Below, in pieces: positions 1 to 6,008 of a stretch of 6,008 bases of DNA. Made by a program: the position numbers and the translations under genes. This DNA comes from JAEUTH01 sp039931675 (GTDB taxonomy: Bacteria > Bacteroidota > Bacteroidia > AKYH767-A > OLB10): assembly GCA_039931675.1 (NCBI GenBank), contig JBDTRM010000065.1, positions 1 to 6,008 on the forward strand, written 5' to 3'. Positions within the stretch are counted from its first letter, which is position 1; every line of letters begins with the position of its first letter. Under the pieces are notes generated by a model. It did not search any database. It was not told the origin of the DNA and saw nothing but the letters and a program-made list of their open reading frames with translations.

Positions 1-35
1 GATCCAACAATTTTAGACATAATTTAAATTGCTTT

Positions 36-249
36 GGCAAATATAAAATTTTAAATCAAAATTAATTTTATTAAATCATCTAAAAGTGCTATAAACACTA
101 ATCATTAAATCACCAAATCATTAAATCACAAAATTAAATACTCCGGCAAAGCATTTTTTCTGTATTTGCATTATAAAGTTAATGAAAGGATAATTGTAGC
201 GTGAAATTGTATCCCTACATTAAAATGCTAACTTCAAAACTTTATAAAT
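36..249 (+). promoter_or_regulatory. AT-rich promoter/leader of the first gene, duplicated ahead of the second
   Basis: This stretch has a colinear copy upstream of the paralog: the GGCAAA at 36 and at 5455 both lie exactly 214 bases before their ATG. Conserved blocks are 28 identical bases at 90-117, C-T-C-C-G-G-C-A-A-A at 141-150, TGTATTT at 161-167, the 26-base block at 189-214, and AAAA-[TC]-GCTAA just before the start. TGTATTTG at 161-168 is one mismatch from the Bacteroidota -7 consensus TAnnTTTG, but I see no convincing -33 TTTG at the right spacing, so no promoter is assigned to an exact site. No Shine-Dalgarno is seen before the ATG, which is normal for this phylum. Confidence 0.6.
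189..214 (+). promoter_or_regulatory. Conserved 26-bp leader block, copy 1
   Basis: A block starting GATAATTGTA and ending GTATCC, identical at 24 of 26 positions to 5609-5634. It ends 35 bases before the ATG. It stands out from diverged flanks in both leaders, so it may be a promoter element, an operator or a functional piece of the 5' untranslated region. The type of site is not known. Confidence 0.4.
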
Positions 250-3200
250 ATGACAACAACTAACAACTCTCTCAGCAAAAACTTTTTTGTGAAAGCAGCT
301 TTCACCTTATGGTTTGCATGTATTGCAACAATAGGTTTTGCCTCCGATTATTATTGGGTAGGCGGAACCGGAAACTGGAGCGACTATGGCACTCACTGGG
401 CTACTTCAAGCGGTGGGGTTATTTTTCATACTACTGTGCCGGGTCCTGCTGATGATGTATATTTTGACGCAAATTCTTTCCCCACTATTGGAGATACATT
501 GTTTCCGGATACAACAATTATTAATTGCCATGATATGGATTGGACAGGTGTAATGAACAATCCTACTTTAAATAGTGGAGCAACATTAAAAATTTATGGT
601 TCGCTCACTTTAGCAAGTGGAATAAGTTTCTCCAGCAATCTTTTGTTTAAATCTCCCACGTCAGGGAATACAATTACAACTGCAGGTCTTCATTTAAATT
701 ACGTAACATTTGATAATATTAGTGGTGGATGGATACTTAATGATTCTCTAAATGCATTTTACCTGACAATAGGAAATGGAACATTTACAAGCAATAATCA
801 GAATATTTATTGTGATTATTTTTATGCAGGAAATCAATTTGGCAGTTCCAAAGCCACTGTATCATTAGGCAGCTCTATTGTAACTTGTAAATCTAACTGG
901 CAAGCTCGTGACACGAGCAATCTTATTCTTGATGCTGTATCTGCAAATATTATTGTAACTGATAGTAGTTCGTTAATTTTCTCAAATCATGGTTTTTCTG
1001 GGGGTACCTATCAAGTTTATGGTGATGTAACCTCTCACATTGTACATGGAAGCTACAATAGCTACCATAACGTCTATCTCTTTTACGAGGGTACAATTGA
1101 TGGTTCGAATAATACTTTTAATGATGTGTTTTTTTTGGTTAACGGTGGATTTGGTTCTATTAATAGTACTGTACATAATATCTTTTTTTCGGGTTCGGGT
1201 TCTATCGGTGGACCAAATAATATTAACAAAGCAGTGTTTTCAGAAGACGCAACCATTAATGGAAGCACTTTTGACACCCTGATTATTAGTAACCCTGGTA
1301 AGACTATTGCTTTTGGTGGTATAACAACTATAAATAATGTATTGACAATTACAGTCGGAAGTTGCAATAGCTTAAGCATTATTAAATCAACCCAGACAGG
1401 AGTACAGGCAACTCTAAATAAGCCGAATGGCATCGTACCTTTTGATTATGCGCAAATACAGGATATCAATGCAATTGGGGGGGCAACTTTTACGGCAGCC
1501 AATAGCATTGACGGGGGTAATGTAACAGGCATTACAATCAACTCTCCGGCACCTAAGAATTTATATTGGGTAGGTGGTTCGGGAAATTGGAATGATCCCG
1601 CACACTGGGCAACCAGTAGTGGAGGAACAGGTAACAACTGCATCCCTGCCCAAGTTGATAATGTTTTTTTCGATGCTAATTCTTTTATCTCGTCTACAGA
1701 CACCGTAAGTGTTCCCGGTATTATTATTTACTGCCACAACATAGATTGGACCGGAACCACTAAAAATCCTGTTTTCCAAAATCCTGTAATTGGTGGTGGC
1801 AGATTAAAAGTATCCGGTTCACTCACATTAATAAGCGCCATGAAATGGTCGTGTGCCGTTGAATTTGTTGGAAATACTCAGGGCAATACTATTACAACAG
1901 GTGGTCAGCTAATTGTGTACGTTACTATTAATAATCCTACAGGGAGTTGGATGCTCACTGATAGTTTAGAAGCAAATATTATCACGGTATCTAAAGGCAC
2001 GTTTAATAGCAATAACAATTTTATTTCGTGCGTTTCTTTTTATGCGGGAGATTTTTCTCAATTTATTACAGGGAGTACAGTTTTATTAGGCACATCAACC
2101 ATCATGTGCAGTAAATGGGTCGCACATAACGCACCTGATCTTACTTTAGATGCAGATAGTGCCATTTTTATCATCTCGCCAGATACCAATCCACTTTGGC
2201 CTATAGATGATGGCTTTTTAGGTGGTAATAACCACATTTATAATGACATAACCTGTAATCACTTAACTGGTGATTCTAATGTATATCATAATATTAATTT
2301 TAGTTATTCCGGATATTGCGATGGTACATATAATAGTTTTAATGATGTGTATTGTTCTTCTGATTTCGGTTTTAATGAACCATACAGCCAGGTAAACAAT
2401 ATCTACTTTAATGGAGATGGAGCCATAGCGCATTTTATAACAATAAATAAAGCAATTTTTAATGCTAATGCTACTATTAATAATGGCAACCAATTCGATA
2501 CACTTATTTTTAATAACCCAGGGAAAAATATTAAGTTTAATGGAACCAATACGATTAACAACCTACTGAGTTTTGGAAGCGGAACATGCGCATCACTAAC
2601 TCATATCTTATCAGGGACGGCAGGCGTTCAGGCAATAGTGAATAAATCAAGCGGAACAGTAAATTTGGATTATGCCTTAATACAGGATATTAATGCAGCG
2701 GGTGGAGGAACTTTTATAGCGAACAATAGCATTGATGGAGGTAATGTGACAGGCATTACAATAAACGCACCGACATCTCAGAATTTATATTGGGTAGGTG
2801 GTTCAGGAAACTGGAATGATTCAGCACATTGGGCAACCAGTAGCGGGGGAATAGGTAACAACTGCGTCCCTACTCAATATGACAATGTGTTTTTCGATGC
2901 TAATTCTTTTTCATCATCTGCAGATACGGTGAGTGCCTCCGGGGTTATTATTTATTGCCACAACATAGATTGGAGTGGAGCAATTAACAACCCTGTTTTC
3001 CAAAATCCTGTTATCGGTGGTGGGCGATTAAAAGTATCCGGATCATTCACATTAAAAAGCGGAATGAATTGGTCAGGTGCTGTTGAATTTGTTGGAAGTA
3101 CCCAAGGCAATACAATTACAACGGGTGGTCAGTATATTAGATACGCAACATTTGATAATCCTACCGGGGGATGGATACTTAATGATTCCATACATAATGA

Positions 3201-5013
3201 TATTATGAGCCTGAGAAACGGGACGTTTGATTCAAATAATCACTCCATTTATTGTAATTCTTTTTATGCAGGAACTTCTTCGGGAAATTCAAAAGCAAAA
3301 GCTTTATTAGGCACTTCAGTTATAACTTGTAAAGTGGAATGGCAAGCTCAGGATACAAGCCATCTTATACTTGATGCTGCACTTGCTAATATTATTATAA
3401 CCGATAGTGCTGGTTTTATAATGAATGGTTTTAAAGGAGGAAGCAATCAGGTGTATGGCGATGTAACCTGCAATATGATACATGGCAATTATAACGCTTA
3501 TCATAATGTTTACCTGCCCTATGAAGGAGATATTTTTGATAACCATAATACTTTTAATGATGTGTTTTTTTTGAAAGATGGTGGGTTTGGATGTAATAAC
3601 AGTACCATTCATAATATCTTTTTTTCCGGGAATGGTTCTATCGCTGGACCGAATGTTATTAGCAAAGCAGTGTTTGTAGAAGACGCAAATATTTTTGGTA
3701 GCACTTTCGACACTCTGATTATTAATAATCCGGGCAAGACCATAACTTTCGGTGGAGCAATTACAGTAAACAATGAATTGATTATTGCCAATGGGTTACC
3801 TGGTTTCCCAACATCCGTTCATAGCTCCCTTTCAGGTATGCAAGCAACTATTTCACTTCCATCAGATACTTTATGTACCGATTATCTTTACCTGCAAGAC
3901 ATTAATGTGGCGGGTGGTGCCGTTTTTTATGCAGGTAATTATAGTGTTGACCTTGGCAATAATTCTGGATGGCAGTGGATAGGCTGTGCGCTTGACACAA
4001 GTAATGTATGGCCAGGTGATGCTAATTATGATTTGGCTGCAAATAATCTTGACCTATTATATGTTGGTTTAGGATATGGTTACACCGGCACTACCCGTGC
4101 AGGTGCAAGCAATGTATGGATAGCACAGCCTTCAGTTGACTGGCTGCAACAGTTTGCAAATGGCATCAATTTAAAAAATGCAGATTGCAATGGTGACGGA
4201 ACAATTGATAATAATGATACAACTGCTATTGGTTTAAACTATGGACTAACGCATCCGTTCAAAAATTCACCACCACCCCCAAATCCAAATCAAACCGGAA
4301 CTCCATTTTATCTCGTGCCAAGTATTGATACAGTTGGTCTCAACTACAATGTAAATATTGACATATACCTTGGAACAAGTACCTTAACGGTAAACAATGC
4401 TTACGGTATAGCATTCACTTTAAATTTTACACAGGGTATTATTGATACCAGCCAGGTAACATTTGATTATACAAATTCAATGCTTGGCAATCCGGGTGTT
4501 GACATGATGACTTTTAATAAGGAATTTGTAAGTTCAGGCAGCATTGATTTTGCATTAACACGAACCGATCATAATAACATAAGCGGCTTCGGCTTTTTAG
4601 GGCGCTGCGGAATTGTAATTGTGGATAATGTAGGTGGTGTTACAGCCATGCAGCTTAACCTTACCAATATAACAGCATTTGACAAAAATGAATTTCCATT
4701 AACGTTTAACCCTATAGGCGATTCTATTGTTATTGATACTAATCTTGTTTTATCAGCACATCAAATTGATTTAAGTCAATTCATTTCAGTGTATCCAAAT
4801 CCTGCAAAAGATCATTTAAAAATTAACGGAGGCTTGCTCAATTTAAAAACAGTGGAATTGTTTGACATGATGGGAACAAAAATTTTCAGCAGTACACCTA
4901 ACGCACACAGCACAGAAATCAATACACAAAAAATTAATCAAGGATTATATGTGTTGCGCTGTATTACAGATAAAGGAATTATAAATCGCAGAGTGCAAGT
5001 GTTGAAATATTGA
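250..5013 (+). CDS. Large T9SS-exported surface protein with three Y-W-V-G-G repeats, dockerin-like and cohesin-like modules
   Basis: A complete 1587-residue protein, probably exported to the cell surface or medium; its role is inferred to be adhesive or structural. Residues 1-31 form a signal peptide (Lys-containing start, hydrophobic F-T-L-W-F-A core, likely cleavage after G-F-A31). Three ~400-residue repeats follow, with W36, W440 and W848 at equivalent positions; they are rich in Asn, Thr, Ser and Gly and have the short alternating beta pattern expected of a beta-solenoid. Residues 1257-1268 and 1312-1323 are EF-hand-type calcium loops (D-x-N-x-D...D; the second is D-C-N-G-D-G-T-I-D-N-N-D), as in dockerins. 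A Pro-rich linker (1340-1347) leads to a probable cohesin-like beta-sandwich (about 1351-1496). Residues 1514-1587 are a T9SS type A sorting domain opening V-Y-P-N-P-A and ending V-Q-V-L-K-Y. The start is supported by the signal peptide and by the colinear start of the downstream paralog. No catalytic motif is seen. Export and repeat calls are firm; function and cohesin assignment are inference. Confidence 0.93.
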   Translation: MTTTNNSLSKNFFVKAAFTLWFACIATIGFASDYYWVGGTGNWSDYGTHWATSSGGVIFHTTVPGPADDVYFDANSFPTIGDTLFPDTTIINCHDMDWTGVMNNPTLNSGATLKIYGSLTLASGISFSSNLLFKSPTSGNTITTAGLHLNYVTFDNISGGWILNDSLNAFYLTIGNGTFTSNNQNIYCDYFYAGNQFGSSKATVSLGSSIVTCKSNWQARDTSNLILDAVSANIIVTDSSSLIFSNHGFSGGTYQVYGDVTSHIVHGSYNSYHNVYLFYEGTIDGSNNTFNDVFFLVNGGFGSINSTVHNIFFSGSGSIGGPNNINKAVFSEDATINGSTFDTLIISNPGKTIAFGGITTINNVLTITVGSCNSLSIIKSTQTGVQATLNKPNGIVPFDYAQIQDINAIGGATFTAANSIDGGNVTGITINSPAPKNLYWVGGSGNWNDPAHWATSSGGTGNNCIPAQVDNVFFDANSFISSTDTVSVPGIIIYCHNIDWTGTTKNPVFQNPVIGGGRLKVSGSLTLISAMKWSCAVEFVGNTQGNTITTGGQLIVYVTINNPTGSWMLTDSLEANIITVSKGTFNSNNNFISCVSFYAGDFSQFITGSTVLLGTSTIMCSKWVAHNAPDLTLDADSAIFIISPDTNPLWPIDDGFLGGNNHIYNDITCNHLTGDSNVYHNINFSYSGYCDGTYNSFNDVYCSSDFGFNEPYSQVNNIYFNGDGAIAHFITINKAIFNANATINNGNQFDTLIFNNPGKNIKFNGTNTINNLLSFGSGTCASLTHILSGTAGVQAIVNKSSGTVNLDYALIQDINAAGGGTFIANNSIDGGNVTGITINAPTSQNLYWVGGSGNWNDSAHWATSSGGIGNNCVPTQYDNVFFDANSFSSSADTVSASGVIIYCHNIDWSGAINNPVFQNPVIGGGRLKVSGSFTLKSGMNWSGAVEFVGSTQGNTITTGGQYIRYATFDNPTGGWILNDSIHNDIMSLRNGTFDSNNHSIYCNSFYAGTSSGNSKAKALLGTSVITCKVEWQAQDTSHLILDAALANIIITDSAGFIMNGFKGGSNQVYGDVTCNMIHGNYNAYHNVYLPYEGDIFDNHNTFNDVFFLKDGGFGCNNSTIHNIFFSGNGSIAGPNVISKAVFVEDANIFGSTFDTLIINNPGKTITFGGAITVNNELIIANGLPGFPTSVHSSLSGMQATISLPSDTLCTDYLYLQDINVAGGAVFYAGNYSVDLGNNSGWQWIGCALDTSNVWPGDANYDLAANNLDLLYVGLGYGYTGTTRAGASNVWIAQPSVDWLQQFANGINLKNADCNGDGTIDNNDTTAIGLNYGLTHPFKNSPPPPNPNQTGTPFYLVPSIDTVGLNYNVNIDIYLGTSTLTVNNAYGIAFTLNFTQGIIDTSQVTFDYTNSMLGNPGVDMMTFNKEFVSSGSIDFALTRTDHNNISGFGFLGRCGIVIVDNVGGVTAMQLNLTNITAFDKNEFPLTFNPIGDSIVIDTNLVLSAHQIDLSQFISVYPNPAKDHLKINGGLLNLKTVELFDMMGTKIFSSTPNAHSTEINTQKINQGLYVLRCITDKGIINRRVQVLKY
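349..1557 (+). repeat. Internal protein repeat 1 of the surface protein (residues 34-436)
   Basis: First of three long coding repeats. It opens Y-Y-W-V-G-G-T-G-N-W-S-D, has a conserved Cys-His pair (C93-H94) followed by D-W-T-G, and closes with Q-D-I-N-A-I-G-G-A-T-F and then S-I-D-G-G-N. Its first ~110 residues are clearly different from those of repeats 2 and 3 but nearly identical to the start of the downstream paralog. From the G-G-W-I-L-N-D-S motif onward it closely resembles repeat 3. Confidence 0.9.
1558..2781 (+). repeat. Internal protein repeat 2 of the surface protein (residues 437-844)
   Basis: Second coding repeat, opening N-L-Y-W-V-G-G-S-G-N-W-N-D. The conserved Cys-His pair is C495-H496. 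Its first 117 residues match repeat 3 at 97 of 117 positions by hand alignment, while its second half is the most divergent of the three (for example, G-S-W-M-L-T-D-S replaces G-G-W-I-L-N-D-S). Its closing segment (D-Y-A-L-I-Q-D-I-N-A through S-I-D-G-G-N-V-T-G-I-T-I) matches that of repeat 1. Confidence 0.9.
2782..3978 (+). repeat. Internal protein repeat 3 of the surface protein (residues 845-1243), mosaic
   Basis: Third coding repeat, opening N-L-Y-W-V-G-G-S-G-N-W-N-D, with the conserved Cys-His pair at C903-H904. Residues 845-961 are repeat-2-like, then from about residue 962 the sequence becomes repeat-1-like (about two thirds identical by eye). It ends in D-L-G-N-N-S-G-W, the usual closing turn before the next domain, instead of the D-G-G-N-V-T-G-I-T-I linker that joins repeats 1-2 and 2-3. 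Confidence 0.9.
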
Positions 5014-5036
5014 TAAGCATGAAATGTTTTTAACGC

Positions 5037-5071
5037 AACGCGAATCGTAAATGGTTCGCGTTTTTTGTTTT
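5037..5071 (+). terminator. Intrinsic terminator of the first gene
   Basis: The left arm AACGCGAATC (5037-5046) pairs with GGTTCGCGTT (5053-5062) as a 10-bp stem with one G-T wobble and a 6-base loop, followed by a T-rich run (TTTTTTGTTTTT, beginning inside the stem end). It lies 24 bases after the stop codon of the large gene, exactly where a rho-independent terminator is expected, and it separates transcription of the two paralogs. Confidence 0.85.
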
Positions 5072-5151
5072 AGATAATTTGAAGCGATTAAAATTTACTC
5101 TGATAACAAGTTGCTCCATGCAATTCAGTATGCCATGCGCACCCCGTCCCT

Positions 5152-5169
5152 AAAGGGCGCAGCCCCTTT
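5152..5169. repeat. Short inverted repeat AAAGGG/CCCTTT
   Basis: AAAGGG (5152-5157) and CCCTTT (5164-5169) can form a 6-bp stem with a 6-base loop. An alternative stem, GGGC/GCCC (5155-5158 with 5162-5165), overlaps it. There is no T-run on either strand that would make it a clear terminator. Confidence 0.5.
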
Positions 5170-5217
5170 CGTACCGATAGTATCGAACTTGCAGGTAGTA
5201 AAATATTACGGTGACTG

Positions 5218-5250
5218 ACTTTCGGAAAGTTCCTTCAACTTTCCGAAAGT
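5218..5250. repeat. Inverted repeat with self-palindromic arms (ACTTTC[G/C]GAAAGT)
   Basis: The left arm ACTTTCGGAAAGTT (5218-5231) and the right arm AACTTTCCGAAAGT (5237-5250) are perfect 14-bp reverse complements around a 5-base loop. Each arm also contains a 13-base odd palindrome, ACTTTC-N-GAAAGT, so the same 13-mer occurs twice as a near-direct repeat. The element can fold as one long hairpin or as two small ones. Confidence 0.8.
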
Positions 5251-5291
5251 TGACCCGAACAAAACCCGCGAGTGATATCATTGATTTGCCT

Positions 5292-5363
5292 GTGGTTGGT
5301 GTTTTTTTCACCAACCACCGAAAGCACCCACCGTCAATGGTTGGTGAAAAAAACACCAACCAT
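5292..5363. repeat. Nested double inverted repeat with T7 and A7 hairpin loops
   Basis: Hairpin A (5292-5318) has a 10-bp perfect stem GTGGTTGGTG/CACCAACCAC and a loop of seven T. Hairpin B (5337-5363) has a 10-bp perfect stem ATGGTTGGTG/CACCAACCAT and a loop of seven A. The 25-base cores (5293-5317 and 5338-5362) are exact reverse complements of each other across a 20-base spacer, so the whole can also form a single 25-bp stem. Neither hairpin is followed by a T-run on the + strand, so a simple terminator role is not obvious. Confidence 0.85.
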
Positions 5364-5454
5364 ACGCAGTCATGACCTTTTGACCTCATGAGTTTTTTCA
5401 ACCCGCGCGGTCTTTTCCTAAAGAATCAACTGGCTCGATAAAATTTAATACATC

Positions 5455-5668
5455 GGCAAACATAACTTATCAAACAATAAATAATTTATCATTTATTTCA
5501 AAAAGCATTATAAACACTAATCATTAAATCACCAAACTTTCAAATTATCAAATAAAAGTACTCCGGCAAACTTATTTTTTTGTATTTTTTATATCACCTT
5601 ATTCATCAGATAATTGTACCGTGAAATAGTATCCGAATTAAAACGCTAATTTTAAATCATTAAAAAAT
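5455..5668 (+). promoter_or_regulatory. AT-rich promoter/leader of the second gene, copy of the first gene's leader
   Basis: Colinear with positions 36-249 with only about a one-base length shift between the matching blocks. Identical or near-identical blocks lie at 5509-5536, 5561-5570, 5581-5587 and 5609-5634. The sequence between blocks has diverged much more, as expected if the blocks are under selection or if the duplication is moderately old. By hand count, 25 of the 120 bases from 5461 to 5580 are G or C. This is the expected place for the second gene's own promoter and 5' untranslated region. Confidence 0.6.
5609..5634 (+). promoter_or_regulatory. Conserved 26-bp leader block, copy 2
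   Basis: Partner of the block at 189-214, differing at only two positions (G to C and T to A) and ending 34 bases before the second gene's ATG. The near-identical placement relative to both start codons supports a shared regulatory role, although simple recent duplication is the alternative. Confidence 0.4.
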
Positions 5669-6008
5669 ATGAAAACAGCTAACTACTCTACAAGCAAAAA
5701 ATTTTTTGTGAAAGCAACTTTCACTTTATGGTTTGCATTTATTACTACAATAAGCTTTGCATCCGACTATTATTGGGTAGGAGGAACTGGCAACTGGAGC
5801 GACTATGGAACTCACTGGGCTACTACAAGCGGTGGGGTTATTTTTCATACGACTGTACCGGGTCCTACCGATGATGTATATTTTGATACCAATTCATTTT
5901 CAGCAGCAAATGATACGGTAATAACAGACAATACAACAATTTACTGCCATCACTTGAACTTTACGGGGGCAACAAATAACCCTGCCATTACGGGTCAAAA
6001 TATTAATG
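5669..6008 (+). CDS. Paralogous secreted Y-W-V-G-G repeat protein, N-terminal part only (runs off the window)
   Basis: An open frame of 113 codons starting at ATG 5669 and continuing past the right edge with no stop. It encodes a signal peptide very like that of the upstream gene (F-F-V-K-A-T-F-T-L-W-F-A, likely cleavage after S-F-A31), followed by the Y-Y-W-V-G-G-T-G-N-W-S-D repeat opening. Over the first 77 residues it matches the upstream protein at 65 positions (42 of 45 from D33 to F77); beyond that, similarity falls sharply although the Cys-His pair is kept at the same numbers (C93-H94). The gene has its own copy of the leader and follows a terminator, so it is probably transcribed independently. 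By homology it is expected to be a T9SS-exported surface protein, but its repeat number and C-terminus are not in the window. Confidence 0.9.
   Translation, partial: MKTANYSTSKKFFVKATFTLWFAFITTISFASDYYWVGGTGNWSDYGTHWATTSGGVIFHTTVPGPTDDVYFDTNSFSAANDTVITDNTTIYCHHLNFTGATNNPAITGQNIN

Larger units (their letters stand above)
5131..5410. other. GC-richer, palindrome-dense intergenic island
   Basis: No gene is supported here. Hand count gives 105 G or C in 240 bases (5161-5400, about 44%) against 25 in 120 just downstream (about 21%). The island holds many inverted repeats in a row: AAAGGG/CCCTTT (5152-5169), CGATA-G-TATCG (5175-5185), the ACTTTC/GAAAGT pair (5218-5250), TGATATCA (5273-5280), the nested repeat at 5292-5363, two TCATGA copies (5370-5375, 5386-5391) and CCGCGCGG (5403-5410). 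It lies between the first gene's terminator and the duplicated leader, so it looks like an inserted repeat-type element or a cluster of structured extragenic repeats. I see no transposase and no clear target duplication. Confidence 0.55.

Noticed and set aside
161..168. TGTATTTG as a definite -7 promoter box
   Set aside because: It has one mismatch to TAnnTTTG, lacks a properly spaced -33 TTTG, and the second leader has TGTATTTT; too weak for a site call.
196..219. Inverted repeat TGTAG/CTACA in the first leader as a possible operator
   Set aside because: The second leader, which keeps the surrounding block, does not preserve the pairing, so it is probably accidental.
982..3791. Several 60-116 codon open frames in other frames and on the minus strand within the large gene
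   Set aside because: They recur at equivalent places in the coding repeats (for example 982-1176 and 3316-3612 on the minus strand), as expected for shadows of a low-stop repetitive gene.
5292..5363. CRISPR array or phage attachment site
   Set aside because: The repeats are inverted and nested rather than regularly spaced direct repeats with unique spacers, and no cas or integrase gene is present.
5370..5398. TCATGA/TCATGA stem followed by T6 as a terminator
   Set aside because: The stem is only 6 AT-rich base pairs with a 10-base loop, and no gene upstream on that strand needs it beyond the clear terminator at 5037.
5150..5401. An 83-codon open frame on the minus strand in the intergenic island
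   Set aside because: It consists almost entirely of the palindromic elements, has a biased composition with no recognisable domain, and overlaps structures that explain the sequence better.

Overview
The window is AT-rich DNA that most likely comes from a member of the Bacteroidota. The best evidence is the large secreted protein. It has an N-terminal signal peptide and ends in a C-terminal domain of the type that directs cargo to the type IX secretion system (T9SS), with a V-Y-P-N-P-A start and a short basic tail. T9SS is essentially confined to this phylum. The A-rich start regions without a clear Shine-Dalgarno sequence fit the same assignment.

Layout: positions 1-249 are an AT-rich leader. 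Positions 250-5013 hold one gene for a 1587-residue surface protein: signal peptide, three ~400-residue repeats that each open with a Y-W-V-G-G-[ST]-G-N-W motif, a dockerin-like pair of EF-hand calcium loops, a proline-rich linker, a probable cohesin-like beta-sandwich, and the T9SS sorting domain. A clear intrinsic terminator follows at 5037-5071. From about 5131 to 5410 lies a relatively GC-rich, palindrome-packed intergenic island that I do not read as coding. From about 5430 the AT-rich leader of the first gene reappears almost colinearly. At 5669 a second paralogous gene begins and runs off the right edge; it shares 65 of the first 77 residues with gene 1.

The window is therefore a tandem duplication of a T9SS-exported repeat protein together with its own promoter/leader. 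Each gene seems to be transcribed separately, since a terminator and a duplicated leader lie between them. The likely role is adhesion or cell-surface/extracellular structure, but no enzymatic motif is visible and the exact function is unknown.

The most noteworthy signals are: (a) repeat 3 of gene 1 is a mosaic, repeat-2-like in its first ~117 residues and repeat-1-like afterwards; (b) a doubly nested inverted repeat at 5292-5363, in which two hairpins with T7 and A7 loops are reverse complements of each other; (c) a 26-bp block conserved in both leaders; and (d) calcium-loop and cohesin-like modules in the same chain. I did not find a defence system, CRISPR array, transposase, tRNA or rRNA.
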